Of a stretch of DNA of 64,000 nucleotides, positions 58,830 through 64,000 are shown piece after piece. Origin of the DNA: Halostreptopolyspora alba. Its GTDB lineage: Bacteria; Actinomycetota; Actinomycetes; Streptosporangiales; Streptosporangiaceae. A program made the position numbers and the translations under genes. The notes under the pieces were generated by a model, which was not told where the DNA came from, made no database searches, and was given only the letters and a program-made list of their open reading frames with translations. How positions within the stretch are numbered: the stretch's first letter is position 1; the number at the start of each line of letters is the position of its first letter. The stretch covers positions 62,001 to 126,000 of the forward strand of contig RJMB01000012.1 of NCBI GenBank assembly GCA_003725585.1. Direction: 5' to 3'.

Positions 58830-60873
58830 AGATCTCCCCGGAGTCCACTTTCACATGGCCGTCGCCGAGGATGGTGGCGGTGTAGCGCTCACCGGAGCGG
58901 GTGCCGAAGATCTCCTGATCCGCGGTCAAATAGCCCTTCTGGATGAGTTCGCCCACGGTGACGTCGTAGCGCGCCCGGCCTCGTCGGGCGGCGCGCCGCT
59001 CGGGCGTCACGTGCTTGGGGATCTTGAATCCGTAGTTCTCCGGTGCCCACACCAGTTCGCACAACCGCTGGTACAACTTCTGGCGCTCTTCGATGGCTTT
59101 CGCGGTGAACTCGGAGTCGTCCTTGTAGCTCTGGAACAGTTTCGCCAGCCCGTACTCCTTGTTGCTGCGGAGCTTGCGGAAGCCGGGGTTCCTGGCGCGG
59201 TGGAACTCCGGGTGAAGTGAGGCGGCGAGCACGTTCTGCTGGCGGTATGCCGCGATCTTCTCGCTGAGGGGAACATCCCGATAACTCGCGTTCTCGCGCT
59301 TGTCCAGGAGCAGCAGGGCGCCGAGCCGGTCACGTAGGGCGTTGAACTTGGCGAGTGTGGGGGCTTCGGACTGGTAACGCTCGGGCTTGTCGGCCCAGAT
59401 GTGCTCGATCTCGTAGGGGCGCTGCCGGTCCAGGTAGTCGGCGATGGGGTCGGGTTTGCCGCATTCCTTCTCAACCCAGGCGGTGACCCGGGCGAGCAGG
59501 TAGCGCACCTGCTTCCTGTTGTCGTGCCGCAGGCCGAACTTGGTCGCGGTGATCCCGGTGAAGTCGTCGTCGAGTCCGGCGACCTCCTGACTGAGCAGGT
59601 TCCGAACGTCCTCACTGGTTCGGCAATCGCGGAGCCGCGGCACCAGATGGGCCACCTCGTCGTCCAGGGCCTCGGGTTGGCGCGCCTTGTCGTTCACGAA
59701 GCGGCGGACGTAGAGCAGGTCGAGGTAGCCGGCGATCAGGACCGCCTTATTCCAGAACTCGTCGAGTTCGTCGGTGGGGGAGACGGCGGCGAGGATCGCG
59801 GTGTACTGCTGGTCGAGTCCGTTCACCGCGTTGTAGAAGATGGGCTCACGGTCCTTGTGGGGCTCTTTCGCGGCGTGCAGCAGGGAGGCGTACCGGTCGG
59901 CGAGACCGCAGATTTCGTTGGTCACGAAGCGGTGGTAAGAGTCCTTGCCGTGCAGGCTGAGCCGGTCGTGGTTGTCGCGGACCCATTCGTGCGCCGCCGT
60001 GCCGATCCTGTCGATGTCGCTGCCCGTTCCGGTTTCGGAGAGATCGGCGTATTTGGCGGTCAGCATGGCGGTGATGAAGTCGCTGGGGGTGTGGGGCTCG
60101 TTGGCGATGATCCGGGCGAGCATCTCGCGCCATTTCACGTCGAGTTGGTGACGGTCGTGGGCGTGGGAGAGCAGGAAGCCCTTCAGTAGCTCGATGGGGT
60201 CGAGTTTGACGCCCCGGTCGTTCATCGTCTTGAAGATCTCCCAGCCCTGTTCGCGGCTGTCGGCTTTGATACCGACGAGGCACACGCGGTCGCGGAGCCA
60301 GTCGAGGAAGGGGAGGAGGCTTTCGCCGCGGAGTTCGGGCGGGAAGGTCTCGTCGAGGTCGCGGGCGCGTTCGTAGAGGTTGCGCACCGAGGGTGTGGAG
60401 TTCTCCGGGAGGGTGTAGGGCCCTTCCTTGTAGATGGAGTCGAGTAGTGCGCTCCGCTCGTCGATGGCGATGGTGTAGGTCCGCCGGCCGTGCTTGGAGA
60501 CCCGGATGAGCTTGTCCAGTTCGCTCAGGTCGTCTTCGGCGTCGATCTGCTGCTCGACGAGCAGTCGGCGAAGGTGCATCAGCAGCAGGTGGAGCGTGGT
60601 GATGCGCTGCTGGCCGTCGACGAGGTAGGTGGTCTCTCCTTCTTCGAAGTACACGAACGGCCCGAGGAAGTACGGGGCGTACTCGGACGTTTGGGACCTG
60701 CTGTGCTCGGGGCGCCACGAGGCGGCGAACCGCTGGTACAGGTCCTCGACGAGGGAGCCGACGTGCTTGCGGGTCCAGACGTATTCGCGCTGGTAGTAGT
60801 CCAGCCCGAACCGCTGCCCGGAGAAGAGTTGCTCGATGGTGAAGCCGTGACCACTGATGGGGGATTCGGCCAT
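58669..60873 (-). CDS. DUF262-DUF1524 protein with C-terminal RAMA domain (GmrSD/SspE-like)
   Basis: 734 aa. DUF262 NTPase-type domain: FGLDYYQREYVWTRKHVGSL and TYLVDGQQRITTLHLLLMHL (D86-GQQR90). DUF1524 HNH-like region near residue 495: RPYEIEHIWADKPERYQSE and RLGALLLLDKRENASYRD. Residues about 640-715 read VTVGELIQKGYLTADQEIFG, TATILGDGHVKVDSGEIFTS, SAAMFVLNRQSANGWTFWH, a good match to the RAMA fold, which is associated with recognition of modified DNA. Hence a likely type IV-style restriction enzyme against modified phage DNA. It stands alone, divergent from the XRE side. Confidence 0.85.
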   Translation of the reverse strand: MAESPISGHGFTIEQLFSGQRFGLDYYQREYVWTRKHVGSLVEDLYQRFAASWRPEHSRSQTSEYAPYFLGPFVYFEEGETTYLVDGQQRITTLHLLLMHLRRLLVEQQIDAEDDLSELDKLIRVSKHGRRTYTIAIDERSALLDSIYKEGPYTLPENSTPSVRNLYERARDLDETFPPELRGESLLPFLDWLRDRVCLVGIKADSREQGWEIFKTMNDRGVKLDPIELLKGFLLSHAHDRHQLDVKWREMLARIIANEPHTPSDFITAMLTAKYADLSETGTGSDIDRIGTAAHEWVRDNHDRLSLHGKDSYHRFVTNEICGLADRYASLLHAAKEPHKDREPIFYNAVNGLDQQYTAILAAVSPTDELDEFWNKAVLIAGYLDLLYVRRFVNDKARQPEALDDEVAHLVPRLRDCRTSEDVRNLLSQEVAGLDDDFTGITATKFGLRHDNRKQVRYLLARVTAWVEKECGKPDPIADYLDRQRPYEIEHIWADKPERYQSEAPTLAKFNALRDRLGALLLLDKRENASYRDVPLSEKIAAYRQQNVLAASLHPEFHRARNPGFRKLRSNKEYGLAKLFQSYKDDSEFTAKAIEERQKLYQRLCELVWAPENYGFKIPKHVTPERRAARRGRARYDVTVGELIQKGYLTADQEIFGTRSGERYTATILGDGHVKVDSGEIFTSVSSAAMFVLNRQSANGWTFWHAKRAGGKATLKSVRDEALKAGLRDQTTLE

Positions 60874-61044
60874 GCTGGGCGGCGCTCCTCATTGATCGAC
60901 GCGCTGCACGGGGGACGCTGATCGTCGTACCCCCTCGATGGGAGGAGTGAATCCCGGTTGATGACCCGAACCGGCCACGACGACTCCCGAGCCACCGGTA
61001 TTCCGCCGACGGTCGCCCCACCAGTGGGGAAGGGTCGGAGAGCT

Positions 61045-61299
61045 CTACAGGCGGGCGGCCTTCACAGCGGTGAGGAACGCCGACCACTCGGCCCCGGAGA
61101 AGGACAGATGTCCCGCGTGGGGATGCTTGGAGTCCCGCACGGCGACCGAGGAGGGGAGCTGGGCGTACTCGACGCACTCACCGCCGTTGCCATTGCTGTA
61201 GGAGGAGGTGTGCCAGGCGGCGCTGGAGCATTCGAGGCAGTTGCTACTGGTGGCGCCGCTGTAGGAACTCTTGCGCCAGAGCGCCTTGGTGGGATCCAT
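61045..61299 (-). CDS. DUF397 family protein
   Basis: 84 aa. Starts LWRKSSYSGATSSNCLECSS, then repeats a second W-x-x-S-S-Y-S-x-G unit (AWHTSSYSNGNGGECVEYAQ) before VAVRDSKHPHAGHLSFSGAE WSAFLTAV. The duplicated first half is unusual: most DUF397 proteins are 60-70 aa with one such unit. Partner of the adjacent XRE/DUF5753 regulator, 21 bp upstream on the same strand. Confidence 0.9.
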   Translation of the reverse strand: MDPTKALWRKSSYSGATSSNCLECSSAAWHTSSYSNGNGGECVEYAQLPSSVAVRDSKHPHAGHLSFSGAEWSAFLTAVKAARL

Positions 61300-61320
61300 G
61301 ACGAACCTCTACTCGTCGAA

Positions 61321-62151
61321 TCAGCCCATGAGCTGTTCGAGGTATTCGAGCGATTCCTCGACAGACAGGGCTTTTGCCTGTATTAGGTCAAACACCAGGC
61401 TATAGCGCCGCAGTTCGTGTTCTTCCTCCAGGTACAGACCATCGTTGTCGTTCTCGATGAACACGGTGGGGGAGGGGTCGGGGAAGTCCAAGATAACGAA
61501 GGCGCCGTTGGTGCCAGCGTGGGCTCCGGCCTTGAGCGGGAGGATCTGGATATAAGCGGCCCCTTGTCGACGCATATCAACAAGGTGTTGAACTTGCTCG
61601 CGCATGACCTCAGGACCGCCGACCTCGCGTAGGAGCGTGGCCTCGTCGATGACAGCCCAGAAGGCCGGTGGCTTGTCGCGTGTGAAGAGGTTCCGGCGGG
61701 TGATTCGAGCGTCGACGCGTCGTTTGATCTCTTTCTCGTCTTCGATGCCTCCCCCACGAAAGATGGCGCTGGCGTAGTCGGCGGTCTGGAGCAAACCGGG
61801 AACGACAACGCACTCGTAGGTGCGGATCGCTGAGGCTTCGGCTTCCAAGCTGACATAGGAGCCGGGGAGTACATCGGAGTACTTGTGCCACCAGCCACGT
61901 TCGCGAGCCCGCTTGGAGAGTTCGATGAGCGCTTCTCGTTCACGGTCGGGGACGCGGTACAGATCCAGGAGTGCGCGTACGTCAGAGGGGCGGACGGTCT
62001 GAGTGCGGCCGTGCTCGATGCGGTGCAGTTTGACTCTGTTCCACCCCATCTCCTTGGCCACGTCTTCCTGGGATAGGTCGGCTTCCAGACGGAGCCGCTT
62101 GAGTTCTCGGATGAGATGACGACGCCGTACAGGGTGTCCGCTCTCGGGCAT
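61321..62151 (-). CDS. XRE family regulator with DUF5753 domain
   Basis: 276 aa from ATG 62151. HTH: LIRELKRLRLEADLSQEDVA, KEMGWNRVKLHRIEHGRTQT; DUF5753 from residue 95: VVPGLLQTADYASAIFRGGG, AFWAVIDEATLLREVGGPEV, IQILPLKAGAHAGTNGAFVI, FIENDNDGLYLEEEHELRRY. Pairs with DUF397, a toxin-antitoxin-like or developmental switch arrangement repeated many times in actinomycete genomes. Divergent from the 62.3-kb genes across a gap with a strong nested palindrome. Confidence 0.95.
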   Translation of the reverse strand: MPESGHPVRRRHLIRELKRLRLEADLSQEDVAKEMGWNRVKLHRIEHGRTQTVRPSDVRALLDLYRVPDREREALIELSKRARERGWWHKYSDVLPGSYVSLEAEASAIRTYECVVVPGLLQTADYASAIFRGGGIEDEKEIKRRVDARITRRNLFTRDKPPAFWAVIDEATLLREVGGPEVMREQVQHLVDMRRQGAAYIQILPLKAGAHAGTNGAFVILDFPDPSPTVFIENDNDGLYLEEEHELRRYSLVFDLIQAKALSVEESLEYLEQLMG

Positions 62152-62218
62152 AGGTCGGTTCCTTCGTACTGGGAGGTCGTAGCCCTGACAGGCTAGGGCA
62201 ACCATGATTATAAGTAAC

Positions 62219-62258
62219 CAACTTAAGATGCAACTGTTGCATTATATCTAAGTTGCAT
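62219..62258. promoter_or_regulatory. Nested palindrome in divergent XRE promoter
   Basis: Inner palindrome ATGCAAC-T-GTTGCAT at 62228-62242; outer arms CAACTTA (62219-62225) and TAAGTTG (62249-62255); an extra half-site GTTGCAT at 62252-62258. The surrounding 80 bp are AT-rich. Probably the regulator's operator, 68 bp from its start codon. Confidence 0.6.
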
Positions 62259-62320
62259 ACATGATGAGGGTGTCCTGAGAGCTGCGTCACCCCGCAGCGT
62301 TTCTATGTAAGGAGCCCCTC

Positions 62321-62719
62321 ATGCTCTCTTATCTGACTCCTGGTCCTGATCCTTCGACTCTCGGTGAGATTCGCCGGTCGCTGCTTGGGCGACTTCAGGA
62401 GGAGGTGCATGCGTTCGGCAGGCCGGCGCTGGTGGCGCTGGCCGGCTCGGATCACCCGGTGCTCTACACCGCCGGACCTGACGGCCGCCGGGTCGCCGTC
62501 GTAGCCATGTGGCTGGGGGGTTCCTGGTGGTTCGTCTGGGGCCGGAACGGCCAGGCTCCGGCGGCCTCCCCGCGTGACGTTGCCGCGGTCCTCGCTAGGC
62601 ACGGCCCGGCGGATCCGGGCGGTGCGGGAAAAGTCCGTGACCTGTTCAGCCGTCGCCCTCGTGCACGCGGTAAGCAGGTCGCGCACGCCGCTTCGGGCGC
62701 GCTTGCGGAGGCGGCGTGA
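62321..62719 (+). CDS. Hypothetical protein paired with anti-sigma-type ATPase
   Basis: 132 aa from ATG 62321 behind AAGGAG. A conserved-looking core VLYTAGPDGRRVAVVAMWLG GSWWFVWGRNG lies between an N-terminal helix (LGEIRRSLLGRLQEEVHAFG) and a basic tail. No membrane segment. Stop overlaps the ATPase start (TGATG), a pairing often seen in actinomycetes. No function known. Confidence 0.75.
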   Translation: MLSYLTPGPDPSTLGEIRRSLLGRLQEEVHAFGRPALVALAGSDHPVLYTAGPDGRRVAVVAMWLGGSWWFVWGRNGQAPAASPRDVAAVLARHGPADPGGAGKVRDLFSRRPRARGKQVAHAASGALAEAA

Positions 62720-63189
62720 TGGAGGACCTACTCTCCCCGTTCACGCTCAGCGCCTACCGGTCCTTCCCCGGTGTGGCGGAGCAGTGCCGTGAGACCCGCC
62801 TCTGGGTGCGGGCGCTGGTGCGCGACTTCCACGACGTGGCCGAGGCCGTGGAAATGGTGGCCAGCGAGTTCTTCAGTAACGCCCTGCGCCACACCGCCTC
62901 GGGCCGCCCCGACGGCGAGGTGGACGTGGGGATCGTCGCTCTGGCGGCTGGTGTTCTCCATCTGGAGGTGATCGACCAGGGGCAGGCCACAACCAGAGCC
63001 GAGCGCCAACCCCTCGACCCCATGCGCCCCGGCGGCTGCGGCCTGGTCCTCGCCGGTGCCCTTTCCCACGGTTGGGGGCGCGTTCCCGCCGAAGTCGACC
63101 CGTGCTGCGGCGTCCACACCCCCACCCCCGACGACTACACCGGCCCGATGGTCACCTGGGCCCACTTCCACACCAGGATCCGACGCTGA
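62719..63189 (+). CDS. Anti-sigma-factor-type ATP-binding protein (HATPase_c)
   Basis: 156 aa. Single GHKL ATPase domain of the RsbW/SpoIIAB-like group: N-box EMVASEFFSNALRHTASGRP, G1 VLHLEVIDQG, G2 PGGCGLVLAGALSHGWGRVP. The C-terminus lacks extra domains. Such proteins bind sigma factors or phosphorylate partner proteins; which one is unknown. Co-translated with the preceding hypothetical gene. Confidence 0.88.
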   Translation: MEDLLSPFTLSAYRSFPGVAEQCRETRLWVRALVRDFHDVAEAVEMVASEFFSNALRHTASGRPDGEVDVGIVALAAGVLHLEVIDQGQATTRAERQPLDPMRPGGCGLVLAGALSHGWGRVPAEVDPCCGVHTPTPDDYTGPMVTWAHFHTRIRR

Positions 63190-63234
63190 CCCCATCCCCC
63201 TCCGGTACGGCGGCCGTCGATCCACGCCCAGCCG

Positions 63235-64000
63235 TCACCCCACGGCCGCCCGCCCCGCCGTCGTCACATCGAGCTGGCCGGTGACAGCGGCAGTGATGAG
63301 CGCCTGGCGTCGCTCAGCGAGGAGGGAAAGTTGGCGGTCGATTGAGGATCTTAGCCTTGCGGACTTCTCATGGTGTTGGTTGAGAGAATCCACGAACGCT
63401 CGCTGCTCGTTTAGCGGTGCTGCAGGGATGGGCCATTCCTTGATTTCCTCGACCTTTAGATTCACCATCGACTGTGAGGTTCCATGGGAAACTGCGGCGC
63501 ATAGCCCACGGATCCTACTGCTTCCAGCGACCTGGACTAGATAATTTGGGTCAAGATCGGGCGAGAGAGTGACGCGGAATATCTTGTCGCTGATCATCAG
63601 CTTGTCTCGCGTAGCCGGAACCACGGAAGTGGATCCCACAAGGGATGGTGTGTTTGCCCGAGTGATCAGAAGATCTCCTTCGTGGACTTCATATCTCCGT
63701 GTTGGAGGGACGTCTTCGGGGAGCTGTTTATTCTCATCAGGGTAAAATATTCCGTCTTTGACGGCGCTAACCTTTAGTACGCCCCATTCGTCGATTCCCG
63801 CTGAAATATTGTTGCATTGAGGGCTGGTTCCCTGTTCAAAATGAGTGGCTGTGCGACGCAAGCGAGAAAAACCATACTTTGAGGCGAGGCGGTCGACCTC
63901 GCTGTCGATGAGCGTTGTGGCACGCTCTGCGAGTAGCTGGCGGACTCTTGAATGCTGCCTCGCCATATCATCAATCCGAGTTGTTTCGGTGTCGAGGAAG
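63235..64000 (-). CDS. hsdS: Type I restriction specificity subunit (HsdS), partial
   Basis: 255 codons seen; frame stays open to the right edge (FLDTETTRIDDMARQHSRVR precedes the ATG 63966), so the gene starts outside. Visible: the central conserved coiled coil (RVRQLLAERATTLIDSEVDR), the second target-recognition domain with GTSPQCNN, YEVHEGDLLITRANTPSLVG, SDKIFRVTLSPDLDPNYLVQ, and the final coiled coil LNEQRAFVDSLNQHHEKSAR, AERRQALITAAVTGQLDV. Sets the DNA sequence recognised by the methylase; hsdM is expected directly upstream beyond the window. The target domain is AT-richer than its surroundings, a usual sign of exchange. Confidence 0.92.
   Translation of the reverse strand, partial: FLDTETTRIDDMARQHSRVRQLLAERATTLIDSEVDRLASKYGFSRLRRTATHFEQGTSPQCNNISAGIDEWGVLKVSAVKDGIFYPDENKQLPEDVPPTRRYEVHEGDLLITRANTPSLVGSTSVVPATRDKLMISDKIFRVTLSPDLDPNYLVQVAGSSRIRGLCAAVSHGTSQSMVNLKVEEIKEWPIPAAPLNEQRAFVDSLNQHHEKSARLRSSIDRQLSLLAERRQALITAAVTGQLDVTTAGRAAVG

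Overview
The window is high-GC actinobacterial DNA. Small regulator pairs typical of filamentous actinomycetes (an XRE/DUF5753 regulator with DUF397, DUF6879, DUF6082, an anti-sigma-type ATPase) together with DUF2637 and a TRAP system suggest a Nocardiopsis-like or related genus; the genus is inferred, not shown. I found no rRNA, tRNA or CRISPR array.

Layout. 1-2.2 kb: tail of a peptide natural-product locus (C-terminal part of a lanthipeptide/thiopeptide dehydratase-type protein, a CPYC thioredoxin-reductase-like flavoenzyme, a membrane protein), followed by a convergent large LuxR regulator (2.2-5.0). 5.5-9.7: a universal stress protein with a sodium:solute symporter, and a divergent MFS/LysR pair. 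10.8-20.6: a CapA fragment, a flavin monooxygenase, aldo/keto reductase/XRE, MFS/MarR with a palindromic operator, a radical-SAM protein behind a LexA-like box, PadR/GyrI with a perfect palindrome, and a LacI regulator. 20.7-26.5: a LacI-linked TRAP transporter, two-domain 3-dehydroshikimate dehydratase and shikimate/quinate dehydrogenase, which together form an uptake and catabolic route for quinate or shikimate towards protocatechuate.

26.8-39.6 is accessory DNA full of mobile-element debris: a decayed IS3 element, an EACC1 plus caspase-RDD module, an IS5 remnant, a DUF4177 miniprotein, a stand-alone type ISP methylase with a PD-ExK-like N-terminus, a dienelactone hydrolase, a membrane-anchored protein with twelve 12-residue beta-solenoid-type repeats, the tail of a tyrosine integrase, a frameshifted DUF2637 gene and the 3' end (domains V and VI) of a group II intron. 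40.3-43.4 holds a three-gene overlapping operon: a fusion of a squalene/phytoene-synthase-type domain with a cis-prenyltransferase, then an ABC ATPase and permease.

44-46.7 is again debris (frameshifted CPBP protease, duplicated 135-bp segment around a PspC gene, ISKra4 and polysaccharide deacetylase fragments). 47.2-51.9 is an aldehyde/alcohol oxidation locus (GAF regulator, aldehyde dehydrogenase, DUF779, zinc alcohol dehydrogenase); a TGCAAC-N5-TGCAAC direct repeat lies upstream of the regulator, the aldehyde dehydrogenase and the alcohol dehydrogenase.

52.4-64.0 looks like a restriction/defence island: Ser/Thr kinase, type I HsdR, decayed small genes, a DUF262-DUF1524-RAMA protein predicted to read modified DNA, a DUF397/XRE pair, an anti-sigma-type ATPase, and an HsdS subunit running off the right edge, with HsdM presumably just beyond. 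The strongest candidates for undescribed biology are the fused prenyl synthase operon, the EACC1-caspase-RDD module and the kinase/HsdR/RAMA island.
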